Source: Halocafeteria seosinensis
Taxonomy: Eukaryota > Sar > Bigyra > Bicosoecida
Assembly: GCA_001687465.1 (NCBI GenBank)
Contig: LVLI01000118.1
Span: forward strand, 1-64,000
Direction of reading: 5' to 3'
DNA length: 64,000 nt
The notes under the pieces were generated by a model that saw only the letters and a list, made by a program, of their open reading frames with translations, was not told where the DNA came from and did no database searches. This document shows positions 1 through 12,500 of this stretch, one piece after another. How positions within the stretch are numbered: position 1 is the stretch's first letter; each line of letters starts with the position of its first letter. The position numbers and the translations under genes are program-made.

Positions 1-204
1 ATGCTTGCCCTCAAGGCCAGTCTGAGCGACGGACCAAGAATACTACATTTCGATACCCTCATGGCCATGTATGCCCCAATTACATTACAAATACGGCTGT
101 ATTCTGGCAATATCGAGAAAGTAGAAAAGTCACCTTTCCGCTCTCAGATGGCCAGGGTGAATTTGGAATTCACCAGCCCAAATGCGGAATCCGGAGGGAG
201 CCAG

Positions 205-230
205 GGTGACTTTTCACCCTGAAAGTCACC
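205..230. repeat. Short inverted repeat
   Basis: Two perfect 9-bp arms, GGTGACTTT at 205-213 and AAAGTCACC at 222-230, are separated by 8 bp. It could fold as a small hairpin. No gene lies close enough to give it an obvious role. Confidence 0.6.
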
Positions 231-404
231 CCAAAAAGTCAACTTTCCTTAATAAGCCACCAGATTTGGTCGTTACTAACGACTCGTTAGGTAGGGTAAG
301 ATTCACCTTTTTCAACTTCAACTTTTTCAACTTCCGTTAATAAGACACACCCTTATTACACTTTTGAAAATTTCACTTTTGAAAATTACACTTTATATGG
401 AGAA

Positions 405-492
405 AGGAAAAATGGTGAATAGCGTCAGCGTTTTTGATGTTTGGCTTTGAGCTTAGCGAAAAGTCATTTCATCAAAAATTCACCATTTTTCC
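405..492. repeat. Imperfect inverted repeat in AT-rich DNA, possible MITE fragment
   Basis: GGAAAAATGGTGAAT (near 407-421) is mirrored by ATTCACCATTTTTCC (near 477-492). An inner pair, TTTTGATG (about 431) and CATCAAAA (about 469), is nested inside. The arms are interrupted by unpaired bases. A non-autonomous DNA transposon remnant is possible, but no target-site duplication was found, so this is only a structural observation. Confidence 0.4.
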
Positions 493-1518
493 TCTAGTAT
501 TATATTCCCACTCCCATCCCACGGGCTTAACGCCCGGATCTCCGCCGATAACATTTCTCTCTATCATCCGATCTTCGCCCACCCGCTCAAACTCTATGCT
601 TGTGCTTCCAAACAGTCGCCTTCTATTGCATCGCGTTGACTGAACCCTTGATGGAAGGTTGATGAGGTCCGAGCTTGGGAACGAGCAATAAAATTGAATC
701 GTTGTTTAACAATGGAAACGGTCAAAATTTAACGAACTAGCGGGCAATCTTTTACAAAACTCTAATGGTCTACGCTCAACATAGCATTTCATTTTATGTA
801 TGCTTGTGATTTATTCAAGCTAACATAGAATGGTGGGAGATCCGTTGTCGGCACGAAAGGCTCCACAGCTGTAATCGTCAGGACCAGGAAGTTGCTCAGT
901 GTGCTCGGAAGTAGAAAAATTGGGTGCTCTCGTCCTGGGGACAGCTAAGATATCGACCCGAAATTCTACGCAACACGGCAATGAGAAACCACGTTTTAAT
1001 CTTAGGATTTAGTGTCCCGGAGATTTCCGGTCCTCCTGAAGTGCCGGCTCTAGGGTTTCGAGTCGCTTTAAAGTCATCCTTCTTCCGTCGAGATGCTCTG
1101 TTGAGATTGTTCTTCGGGCCGTAAGCGTACCCAATATTCCTCCGGCCCCCGCGGATTCTTCGCGATATATGGGATATGTCGCCTGTAGGGTAGAACCATA
1201 ATCAAGTGAGGTCCGTTGGCCCGTCTAGCTGCTGTGCTCCAACATCATTTCCCGCAATGCAAACAGTAATATGAGGGCCTTTGGACGGAATGGAGCACCG
1301 CTTCCTATTGCCTATTCCCCCTGTAAACCCAAGATACTCGATATTCAATTCCTCCATGCCATGTATCAGGTCACTAATTGAATGGTTAACGCTTTTCCTT
1401 TCTCAGCATCCAATCGTGCTCCAGTTGTAGGGCATACTTAGTATGGGTATTCACCAATGATTTTTGGTAGGCATCAGCCAGGCCACGAGTCCTCATCATA
1501 TATTTGAGGATTGATTTA

Positions 1519-1544
1519 TATAATTCAATTTAATTTGAATTATA
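1519..1544. repeat. AT-rich palindrome
   Basis: Perfect 10-bp arms, TATAATTCAA (1519-1528) and TTGAATTATA (1535-1544), surround a 6-bp spacer. It sits in an AT-rich stretch with no recognised neighbouring gene. It may form a cruciform; no function is inferred. Confidence 0.6.
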
Positions 1545-2883
1545 CTTTATTTCAATGGTTTTTCAGCCTCTTACTAAAACGCCACCTTTGGGTTGATAAA
1601 GGTTTTCTTGTTTTACTATGTGACTGGCTTTTGGTAGCGTCTTTTTCCTATAATAGTACTACCCAGATATTTTTCTAAGTGGTTTTTCACTCTAACCTTA
1701 GTAGAACTTACTTCTTTTAAAAATCTTGAAGACTTGATTCAGGAATCCATTCAGGGATTAAATCTTCGTATCCGAGCCAAACAACTTGGATTTCCTTCTT
1801 ACCATTACGGGTGCGTCGTTTCAGCACTTCTTTCACTAAGAAGAAGTCCATGGTTGTTTATGTTTCACGCACCTCCCAGGTGCGTTATGCTGTCTTCGAG
1901 CTCCTTGATAGCCTTCTCAACGATATCCTTACCTGTACTTGTCTCGACACACATCAATCTTACCCTAAATCACTCATCGCATAGTGGCGAAGCCGCATAT
2001 AGCATCACAGGGTGCAACCAACAAGTAAGCAGTGCGCTTTCACATTTGAGTGTGGAGAAAGTCGAGGGAAAGAAGAACGTGACGTGAAGTCTGCATCGTG
2101 CGTTGTTGCAGTGCTCTAGGGTCATCGCCGCATAATCTGCCTTGTGTACATGAGCAGTTCTCAGGGCTCTGAGTCGAAGTCCTGCCTGTACATTGTACCA
2201 TCATCAGAGCTTCAATACAACGGCCAATTCGCTGACTTTCGTCACCATAGTAGCCCACCCCGAAGTAACAATCACAGAAAAGGTCGTCGACGACATTAAA
2301 CGTGGCTTTGTTTTACCCCAGCCTTGGTTACTTGCTTGGGCAGTGATTGCCGCGCCGTGTCACCCTGTTTCAGCGGGCTGTGGATACCCGGCGGGCATGG
2401 CTTTTCGCTCGGCCCGAAAGGTCCCGGGTGGCGGGCGACGGAAGCCAGGTCGCAAGCTCTTGACACCCTAGTTCTCTGCACAACTTCGTTCAAACCCGCT
2501 GCTAATTACGATACAAAGGACGGTAGAATGTGGTGGAAGTGTGTGCATTTAGTAATGCCCCAATGTAGCGTACCCAGATAGGCACAGACGCAGCTAACAG
2601 GCACTTCCGACTGGAAGTTCCGAAGCTGGGGGCGCTAGTTGAAGTTGACACACAAGAGAGACGGGAACATGCCTTCTCCTTATATTCCCCTGTATAAAAA
2701 TCACAAAAAGGGTATAATATAGAACAAACATTCCTTCGACATGACCAGGGTGTGCTCAATTGGCAAAATTCAAATGACGGATTTCCGATTTGAAAATTTC
2801 GAGATATAGCCCCGTGGAGCGATATTCGAGCACCTGCAGAAGGTATATCAGTGTTAGGTCCAACTACCTCTCAGAAAGATGCA

Positions 2884-3767
2884 AAAGTCAGACGTGTGGA
2901 GATGCTTCAGTGGACCTTCGAAGGATTCAGACGGTACACTCAAGTTGTGACAAGGGAAAAATGAGAAGTCCTCCACCGGGAGTTTCATCAAGCATCTCTG
3001 GAAAAACCACCCGGGTTGGGAGAAGATGCTGGAGAGTGTTTGGCTCATACTGTGTGCGATGGCACTCGACCCATGTGCTGCTTGAAAGATTTCTTCGCCT
3101 ATCAAGCTATCATGAACTTGCTGATAATGCCGCTCTCGAAGCTTCCCATTACCAAAGGACTCGCTTTGAGCTTCATGTACTTCCATCTCCATGATCAGGT
3201 TCTAAAAGGCTACTCCCTCCGATTCACCGATGGTAAAGGATTTCAAGAAAATATTTATGGAATATATGAATGAGAGAATACAGAAACAGGAAATAAGGGA
3301 GTATGATCGACCCTCGTTTCTTAAGGCCGGAGCTGGAGATTTCCAACATTGATGAAGCAGAGACACGGCGACTATAGCAAAGTACCAAGATCTTGAAGTC
3401 TTTCATTACGTCGTACTGGGCTCACCAAAACAATATCCCTTACGGTCTGTCTGTGGATGATCTGTACGCCCCTAGACCTGAAAAGGTTGACGCCAACCAG
3501 GGCCTGAGTTTGTCTACATCGAACTTCCATGATCACTTCGATGTTGAGTGGTGCAATTACCTAAAGCGAGCCCAGTTTTCGGAGAATGATCCTCTAGACT
3601 TTTGGAAGCAAGAATCAGAGCATCTACCGTTGCTTAGCGGGGCCGCCAGGCTCCTAATCCCATTCCCTGCTTCTTCTGCTGGTCCGGAAAGAGTATTCAG
3701 CGTCGCAGCATGCCCGGACTCTCAACAATATTCTTGTCCTTCGACATTCCTGGCTTGGATGACTTGA
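2884..3767 (+). pseudogene. Decayed hAT-family transposase with BED zinc finger remnant
   Basis: Two hallmarks of hAT transposases survive in different frames. Around 2884-3030 a frame reads SDVWRCF, then SDGTLKL, a stop codon, and STGSFIKHLWKNHPGW; this is the shape of a BED-type zinc finger with its first cysteine pair lost. At 3393-3767 an open frame contains DPLDFWKQESEHLPLL, then LLIPFPASSAGPERVFS, which matches the hAT C-terminal dimerisation domain (W, then the P-SS-ERVFS motif). The catalytic middle is not readable and several stops and frame changes intervene. I infer an old, immobile element. Terminal inverted repeats were not found. Confidence 0.7.
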
Positions 3768-4208
3768 CTGTAGTAAAAGGCTTCCAGAATCGCATACAGA
3801 GGAGGGTAACTAGACGTCGCAGGAAGAAACGATGATGCGTATGAGGATCTCAATGAGAAAACTGAGACCGAGACTCCTCGACTGCGGGCCAGTTCAAACG
3901 CGAACTTCGACACATTCCCATTTTATATCAATGAAAACATCGTTTACCATTACAATATGAGCTTTATTCAGTCCTAAAAACATATTCCATTTACACAATT
4001 ATATATTCTACTTGTAAGTTATGGACAATAGTACCTCTTATAAGAGATTTTGGAACCTGGGAGCTTCACAGACTCAATCAATCAGTTCATAGGACTCTGT
4101 GTGTGTGTATGATTCAGCAGGCTTGTTCACCCACATATATATGGAAGCAGACTTTGCATATCCATTCACTGCCTAATACGTTTTGCCTATACCGACGTAC
4201 GCTCGTGG
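3768..4208. other. Intergenic DNA
   Basis: Nothing recognisable. It lies between the transposase relic and the start codon of the next gene and presumably carries that gene's promoter. A short TGTGTG/ATATAT stretch occurs near 4098-4142. Confidence 0.5.
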
Positions 4209-5816
4209 ATGACGATGCGAGGACGACTGTGCTGCATGCCAAGAACTTCCCGCCGGGTGTTTGGGGTAGCCTGTTTGAGACAACCATCATCATATTCATG
4301 GACTTCTTACCAAGGACAGTCAGGACCATACTATCGTGCCATTCGGACGACGTCTGCTCGGAGGATTGAAGGACCGAAGAAGCTGTCTTTCAGCACTCGC
4401 ACAGATAACAGATCAAACACAGAAGTAGCGGCTGCGTCCAAAGGTGGCACCGCTTGGAAGTTGTCCCTTGCGGCGATGGTGCTGGGAATTGGTGGGTTCT
4501 ACTGGCACAGCAATGAGAAGGCAAAGGAGCATGATCCTCGCACTGTGCATAATAGGGGTCTTCAGAATGAACCAGACTTTTTACAACGAGTGAAACGAAC
4601 CATCGGAAATGCTGTGCAGAGCTCTTGGGTGCAGCCTTACATGCCTGACCAAATATATCCCTACGTGACTATGCTCTTAGGTCATGACGCCTTTGACGCA
4701 GAAGATGGGATAGAGGAGATTTTCACGGAAGAACAAATCAACAATGCATGGGAAGCTCTAAGGAATCCTCCCCAGAAATTGCCTGTGTTATCGAGTGACG
4801 AACGCACAGTGTTTGTGTGTCTGAACCTTATCCACTGGGCAACAAAGTATCAAGTTGCCATGGTGTCGCTCTTGTCGGACCAAAACCGGCTAGAGGAGGT
4901 GCGGTTTCGCATTTTGTACGTGTAACACCGGTGCAATGCAACGGCCATCATTGTTGTCTAGTTGACGGCTTTGCTACGCAGGATGTGCATTGAGTTGTAT
5001 CAGCGAGGAACAGAAAAGGGAAAAAGGCAAGCTTCAGAGCGAGATGCAGCGCTATTGAAAAAATGGTATTCCTGGCTTGAAGAAGTTGAGGGGCTCTTAC
5101 GATCCCAGGAAGAACATCGCCTCAGACTGCAGTGTAATTTTGGAGCCGCCGTAGCCTGGGGAAAGAACCAAAATGTCAAACCTGTTTCACGTGCATCAGC
5201 CGACTCTGCACAGACTGATCCACCGAAAACATCCAGGGACAAACTCCTTGCTGAAGGACCAAAGACGCTTCAGAGTGCTGGCCGAATGCTCATCCAGTGT
5301 ATCGAAAGTTTGCAACCAGCCGCACCCAAAATGCATCGATTTTTCTGCTTGGGAGGAGAGCAAACTGACTTGGTCTCGAGCTCGCAGCGGGTTATATACG
5401 TAGCAGCACCTGATACGCGGAAACAAATAATTCAACAAGTGTTACCTCCCGTGCTCAGTTTTATTTTTCGTAAACTCAGTGAGGCGCAACTCAACAATTC
5501 TGAAGTCGGTGCTCAAGATATCTTGAGATCTATGACAACTATGCCAGAGGACTTAAGAAGATATCATCTGCACCAACAAGCGATAGGATTGAAACTTGGA
5601 CCCATTGAGGAAGGACTGAAAACTTTTGGCGGAACATCTGCTGATGCTCAGCCGGCTTTGATGTCACCTACATCACATTCGAAATCTAGGCAATTAGCAA
5701 TGTCTACTCCTCACCCCGGAAGGGAAGCCCTCTTCCTGATGGAGATGACGTTTAGCAACCGAGAAGTAAACAGGCTGGCATCAGTGGTATTTCGACAATT
5801 GGATGATGTCAAATGA
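4209..5816 (+). CDS. Uncharacterised protein, probably mitochondrial, one membrane segment
   Basis: Proposed exons are 4209-4915 and 4982-5816, separated by a 66-bp GT-AG intron (GTACGT donor, GCAG acceptor) that keeps the frame. This gives about 513 residues. The first 75 or so residues are rich in Arg, Ser and Thr and poor in acidic residues, as in mitochondrial presequences. They are followed by one hydrophobic stretch (LSLAAMVLGIGGFYWH) near residues 85-100. The rest is soluble and helical-looking, with an EEQINNAWEAL segment and a C-terminal half containing KQIIQQVLPPVLSFIF. I do not recognise the family. The reading frame stays open for 76 more codons after the TGA at 5814, so the annotated end may be wrong (see findings). 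Confidence 0.75.
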
Positions 5817-6414
5817 AGCAAATTGCATCAAAGGAAATTTGCCACTTTACACGAAGCTCGATCAACCAACGTATTGCTTGAATGTAGCCTTGCAAGACCG
5901 ATGTGTACTCTACTTTTTGGTCCCGACACGTCACCTGCTGTGGTTCCAGGAACTGAATTTATTATGCTGCTCCGTCGGAAGCAAAGAGAAGAAATGTCCA
6001 CAGCGGTTAGTTATACAAAACGTGCCTTTCTTGCCTGTGGCCCATGGTGAGATACACACAATGCCACGGACTGGTGGATCAGCAACTTTTCCGATGAAAC
6101 AACATAAGCAGGTATGTATGTGTGGGCGTGCGTTTGCGACACGACACAGTCGTACTAATACAACTTAGAGCAGTGCGTGTGATCCAACGCGTTTCAAACT
6201 GCCACATAATTTTTCTCTCTTAAAATCCTGTCTCCACAACTGCTGCAACTTCACAGCAATTCTGCCGATGATGCACTGAGAATCTGAGATGCCCAGTTTG
6301 GCACTCACATACGGGTCACAACTTCGTTGATAGGTGTTACACATTCCCATGAGTAGATGAACATGTGCGTTATGTTTAGTTAAAGCCAATATTAGCCATA
6401 AAAAATCTGTGTGC
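5817..6414. other. Intergenic DNA with an in-frame open extension
   Basis: Directly after the TGA of the preceding gene, the same frame is open to a TGA at 6048-6050, and a second frame is open to about 6168. Neither has a clear start, and I cannot tell which, if any, is coding. The remainder, to 6414, holds nothing recognisable and should contain the promoter of the TMEM260-like gene. Confidence 0.4.
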
Positions 6415-9327
6415 ATGCGTATACCTCTCTCTTCTGTCCGATCCTACTGGGAAGCCAAACGTGCTGCGCGAAGAATGTGCCAGACAGGAGCTTGTGGTCA
6501 TTGGATCGGCTTCTTCGCTGTTGTTGCCGCCGTAGGATGTATATATTGGCGTACCTTGTTCCGGACTATCCCTGGAGGGGACAGCGGTGAATTGCTGGCC
6601 GAAGCGTGTCATTTAGGAGTGGCACATCCTCCAGGTACGTCTGGAGTCAACACTTGCATGCATTCATTCACCCGAGAACGCCCATGGTGCTCGTTTGAAA
6701 CCTCCGTTGATCATGCAGGATATCCATTACTCACGTTTGTACTGCATTTTGTTCTTCGTTTCTCTGAAAGCTCCGGACTTTCTCCGGCATTTCGAGCCAA
6801 TCTCTTCTCAGCAAGTACGTGTACGAGACTTGGTGGGTATCAGAATAATAGTTTGGTTTTACAACTGGACAATTTGTTAGATACGCTACAGTATTGGGAT
6901 CCGTGGCTGCTGGAGCTTTGTATAGTGCCACGTATTACATTTTGGAAAGCTATGACAGAGGCAAAAGTGTCGATGAGCTGGACCACAGGATAAAAGGGAA
7001 ACGATTCAAGGCGCAGTCGATAACGACGGATATGGGGTCGACAACGACGAATACTCCTCTGAAAGTCTTCAGCTCTATGTCGGCTGCGATGCTGTTTGCT
7101 TTATCTCCACGAGTGTGGACGTATGCTGTAGGGATCGAAGTATTTTCCCTCAACAACTTGTTTGCCTGTTGGTTGCTACGAGAATTTGTCCTTGTGTTGC
7201 AAGCTATACGTATACCTCGGCAACGCCTCGTGTGGTGCGCTTTCTTATGTGGAATAGCCATGACAAACCAACACACCATTGTCTTATTTGAGATCCCGAT
7301 GATAGTCATTTCTATTGCTTGGTTTCGCAAGGAAGTCGGAATGTCCGACCTGATGAAATACGTTTGTGCGTTTAGCGGAGGTCTGCTTCCTTACCTCTAT
7401 CTCTACTGGATACAAACAGTTTCGCGAAAAGCCGGGTCTTGGGGAAACACTGCATCAATTTCGGGCCTATTGCACCATATTCTACGAAGGGGTACGTTGA
7501 GTTACATTGACGGGGCCAAAGGAGCCTACCCTCAGAAAATTGTTTCACTGACTGTGCAGACTACGGAACCTTTCAGCTATACTCGGGGGACGTTACAAAC
7601 GCACCCACCTTTCAACAGAAAATCACAGAGTACATCAAGGACACTGCAGCAGTACAACTGGAACCAGCCATGACTATCGTACTTGCGATAGGTTTATGGA
7701 TGATGATCTTTAGGACACTAGTCCAGAAGCACCCGGCGGGAGAAAGGTTTAGGCTAACGATTGCCTCTTTGTTTGGGGTTTGGTTATTCTACGTCAGCGG
7801 ATTTCATTCCTTGAGCAACATGCCACTGGGAGATCCCCTATTGTTTGAAGTTCATTCCCGCTTCTGGCAACAACCAAACGTTATCACATTGACGCTACTC
7901 GGAGTTGCCATTTTTGTGCTGTCGAAAGAATTTATTATACTCTCAGGAGGACAGGCTAGGAATACCCAGCTCCTTCTTGTATCTATGCTGGTGTTTTATG
8001 TAGGCTTTATTACCCAGAAGCGGATGCCTAAGTACACGCAAAGAATGAATAGCTTTACTGAAGACTATGGGAAGGCGATCCTGGCCGAATTACCCCGAAA
8101 TGCCCTTCTAGTGGTAAACTATGACATGCAGTGGACATCTATACGTTATGCTACCGTTTGCGAAAATTACCGGTCCGATGTAACCGTCCTGGATTCTCCA
8201 ATGTTGTCCTTTGAGTGGTTTCAACACTACCACAGGCTGTACCCGAATGCGACGTTTCCGGGAACACACCTCACTCCTCAATGGACGGTTCCGCATGCAA
8301 ACGGAGGGTTTTCATGGCAGGATTTCCTCGAGTCTAACGTCCCATATGGCGGACCTATACAGCATATGGCTGACTCATTTCCAACCTACGACAGAGTGAA
8401 GCAACATGTGTTGAGATATCGGGAGCTTAAATCGTTCGCCGATGCTGCCATCATTACATCCGCTGAAAGGCTAGAGATGTTATCCTACAGGCGCGTACCG
8501 GCGAGTGGGGTCTTCTTCGCAGGCGCACCAGAGATAGAAGAAACATTGTCCAACTTCACTCTGGTGCCCTATGGGATGACCTCCGTTGCGGTCAGAGAAG
8601 ACTACATCAAAGACCATCACGAGCATGTGCGCACTGCAATAGAAGGCTCACGCGCTCTAGCGAAGACCGCGCAATATTACGCCCCACCAAAATATTCACA
8701 ACACCAAGTAAGTTCTCCCAGGGTCAATTCGCCTAGACCATACGTCACGAACGCTTCAACACGCTGCAGTGGGGACCTCATACGTGGGAACATGCTACGC
8801 GAGTCGAATACTGGATGACGGTGAAGCGTTCGTGTTTCTACAACCTCGAACTCACGACTAAGAGTGAAAGCATCGGTTCCACAGACGAATATAGACTCCT
8901 TCTTGCTAGTTTAACACAACTGGAGAACTACCTGGGAGAATTCGCCAGCAGACGCAAAACGCCAGATGGTCACACCTTCAAGAATCTGGGAGTTGGCTAC
9001 GCGAAGCTGGTTCGCTCTGAGATTCAGCCTCCCGTTGACGTGCCGTGGCCGATACCGCATACTTCAGCAAATGTAGAGGCAAAAAAGCATATGGTGGAGC
9101 ACAGGAGCACTAAGTAAGCAGTCATAACTTAACACAATCCTGTGACTCCGAGCGATTTTCAAATGCTCCTTTTACTATATCACAGAATGCTCAAGGAGGT
9201 AGCATCAATAAGAGTATTGGAGGCGTGGGAGCAGTACTTGGCGACGGAAGATGCTCAATCGGACCCCTCGTCCTCACAGATTTTGCAAATCGTTAAGACC
9301 CTAAGACGCGCAGCTAAAAAGCACTGA
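6415..9327 (+). CDS. TMEM260: TMEM260-like protein O-mannosyltransferase (DUF2723)
   Basis: Proposed exons are 6415-6634, 6719-6814, 6892-7491, 7560-8707, 8737-9113 and 9186-9327, giving about 860 residues. The N-terminus carries the family signature TIPGGDSGELLAEACHLGVA followed, across the first intron, by HPPGYPLLTF. Later come NLFSAILGSVAAGALYSATY, a multi-span hydrophobic region, GSWGNTASISGLLHHILRR joined to DYGTFQLYSGD, and a soluble C-terminal half with a tetratricopeptide-like end. TMEM260 is an ER membrane enzyme that transfers mannose to IPT domains of surface receptors in animals; the substrate here is unknown. Three of the donors are GTACGT. The fourth intron would be only 29 bp (8708-8736, GTAAGT to CTAG); without it the frame is broken, so it is either a micro-intron or an indel. 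The stop is 174 bp from the convergent AP2-PHD gene. Confidence 0.9.
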
Positions 9328-9501
9328 AATTCCTTAAATCAGAGTTGCTAATTTTGCATTGTGCTTGATGCGAGACTGCCCTTCACTAACTGGACTCACG
9401 GTGTGCCTTCCCTTTGTTACGAGGTAGCTGTTGAAACCATTTGACCCTTTGGGATGCCGTGCCGTTCAGAACAGGCTACTATGCAGCAACATTACTATGC
9501 C

Positions 9502-12500
9502 CTAGTAGTCAGATCTTCCTCGTTTCCTCGTTTTCTTGTTGCTGAGGTTATTTACAAATTGACCAGAGCTATTACCCATAAAGTAAGGACCAATGTCAAC
9601 TCCACCAGCAACAAGAGGAGCAATTGCATCTTCATTTTCGGAAAAGGCGGAAATGAACTCTTGCCTCACTCTAGCATAGTGATAATTTGCTAAAGTCTGC
9701 ATATCCACTGCTCGTTTTCTCTTGTCTACAGGAACAGATTCTTTGACAGTGTGGCACACCTTCATCCAATCCAAGATAACGTCATCTTGGCGGAAATCAC
9801 AATGTTCTTCCGCGTAATCTAGCCATTCTTTTTCGAGGGAGCTATCCAGACCATCGTGCACGCATTCCGATGAATCATCGCTGTCCCAATCGACAGTATC
9901 TTCTTCAAACGCGACGGAGCCTTGAGGTACGTGTGCTTCCCAGTGGTGGTCCAAAAAGTCGGAAGCACAACCAAAGTCCGAAACGTTCAGTTGTTGGCAT
10001 TCCTTGCAATGCTTTCTAATATACTCACAGGAATCCACCTCACACTCTCTCGAAAATCCGTCTGGCTGCTCTTCCAATGCGTATTCGGCAGCACCCACCA
10101 TTAAATATAAAGCGGCGGTATCCGTTAGCCTTGTGCGGAAGGGGTCGTCATAGCATACCTTGAATTTGTGCAAGGCAGATATCTCATCATCGCTTTCGAC
10201 ATCACTGACAACAGATGCAGGAAGGGATGTTTCCCCTGATCCCGCTGACTTGTCGTACTGCTGCTCCACTGGTGGTTTCCGACGATTCGGATCCAGCGAA
10301 TCACGGAAAGACTTCAGACGGTCTGATTGGATAAGTCTTACGGTTTCAGCGTTTACAGCAGCTAACTGTCCATAGCCGAATGGGGGCATTATTCCAACAA
10401 AACCAGTGCCAACACCAGGGAGATAATTTAGTTGGTGTGGCAACGCTGAACCTTTCATTCTGATGGTTGCCACATTCGCCGCTAGCGCAGCAATAAACGG
10501 AGTGGCAAACCCTTCCCTGTTGACCTGGATATCAGAAGGTAAATACCATCTTGCTCCACTCTCGAGGATCACTTGCAACAAAGACGAACATAGGCGAACA
10601 GATAATCCAGGATGCCAAGCCCAACAAAACGTATTTGATGACTCATCGGTCACAGCAACCTCGGGGCAACACTTCTCAGGCGCCAGTTTCCGCCGTAGGG
10701 ATTCTGGCAGTCCGTTATCCTCGTCCGGCGCTGTTTCATCTTGCGATATTTCTTCACATGTATGTTTTAATGTGCCCAAGGCGGTGCCAACTCTGCTCAA
10801 TGACTCGTATGCAAGTTCCGCAATGCATTTCTGAAGGCGCTTCATGGAAAGTTCTTCAAGATTATTTTGCTGCTTTTGTTTCATCATTATGCCGCGATAA
10901 GGTCCTCCAATTGCGGTCCCATCATGAAAACGTTGATCGAACGTATTTCCAAAGAAGCTTTCTTGGAGCGAGCTAAGGTTCTTTTTCTCAAGTAGTGAAC
11001 AGCATTCTTCATTGACTCTAGACCAGGCGTTCAGTAGCCTCTCTTTAGCGACATCTTTGGAAACTGTGAAGACAGACCGACATCTCAAGTTCGCTAACAA
11101 CTTGAGAGGCATTTGTGTTTGCTTCTGGAGAAATTTGTCCAGAGATGTCAGACTATCGCTCGGCAGTTTGTGGCGAATTGCGCTCCCCAATGCTGTTACA
11201 TGTAGATCCAAAAAATTCGGTTGACTTGAATCCACGCCACCGTTTTCCTCCGCATACTCAACGTATCTGGCTTTTCCCCCGCTCTCCTCCGAATCAGATG
11301 CGATAACACCAAATCCATCGACTGCAATGGATTCTCCCATAACGGGAAACCGAGTAGCGACGCGATCGGGAGTCAGTCCGCCGATGCCTAACAAATTTTC
11401 CAACGTGCAAGCCATGAGTCCATCTCCCATTTGGCAAATAGGACATACCCAATCCCTATCATCAGCAGGTACACCGTGAGCTTCCGTATCCGCAGCGCAC
11501 TCTTGATGAAAGGCAGCTGGACATCGATCACACAGTATCAAACTCCCGCCGCGCCCGCAACTGCAGCAAACCGAGAAGTGTTCATTGCCTTCTCTAGGGT
11601 CAATGATGCACTCTCCCTCCCGAAGGAGCGCGCTGTTAGCTTTGTACCTAACTGTTTGTCGAAAGGGATAGGCGTACAGGTCTCCGTAGCAAGTAAACAA
11701 TTTCCGTATAGTCTGGGACTTTGGAGTCATCTTATCTAGCGTTCGCAACATATCGACAACAGCGCCTTCACTTTCTCCCAGATTTTCCTTGATTTGGCGC
11801 TGCTTTTGCATTATCACTATCTCAGAGTTATAGTGCACAGCAGACTTGGAGTAAGGCGAGATAGTAAAGGGTTCCTTGGTCACCTCCTCGGTGAAATCTT
11901 CAACCTGCCTCTCTCCCGTCTGCAGCAGTGAAAGAGCCTGTCGTCGTTTTCTCTCCTGGTCGAGCTGATATTTTACTCTTTTGTTTAGGGGTAAGCAAAT
12001 GTGGGCTGGCTCATCTGGACCGGGAAAGTTCAGTCGGCATTGTTTTGGGCCGAACATCCGAGCAAGGTCATCGTATGCCTGTGCCGCTTCATTCGGAGAT
12101 GTGAACGCACGGGTTACCTTTCGCTCCCCTTCACATTGTAAGACAGCATTAAAGCTGTTTGTACCCGAATGGACCACTCCTGCAAACGTTCCGTGAATAT
12201 ACGGTATCTGACTCGACCAAGCTTTGATCTCGCTACGGGAATATGGGGGCACAGGTAGCTCCTCCAGGGGCTCACTTCCGTTAGACTCGTTCGGATGAGT
12301 AGCCGGCTGAGTATCGGGGAAAAAGCCATTGTCTTGCTGATTAGCTACGAACATCTCCTGTCCCGTTGCGTGTGCTCGATTCCAAGGGTCAAATCGCTCT
12401 TCATGTTCATGAACAGGGTAATTCACAATCAATGTCGCATCGTCAGCTGGGGACCAAAAGAGGAGATGATTCAAACCACAAGCGCTGATGTGACTCGCAG

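Larger units (their letters stand above)
1..2790. other. Gene-poor region
   Basis: I see no convincing gene here. Open frames are short (under about 120 codons), lack recognisable motifs and overlap on both strands. The left part (about 240-500) is AT-rich and contains small inverted repeats, listed separately. Another AT-rich stretch lies around 1500-1700. The rest has a base composition like the intergenic DNA elsewhere in the window. Confidence 0.6.

Noticed and set aside
6819-6880. Alternative intron 2 in TMEM260 using a GTGTAC donor
   Set aside because: It is in phase but inserts extra residues; the join at 6814/6892 uses a GTACGT donor and gives the family-like NLFSAILGSVAAG.
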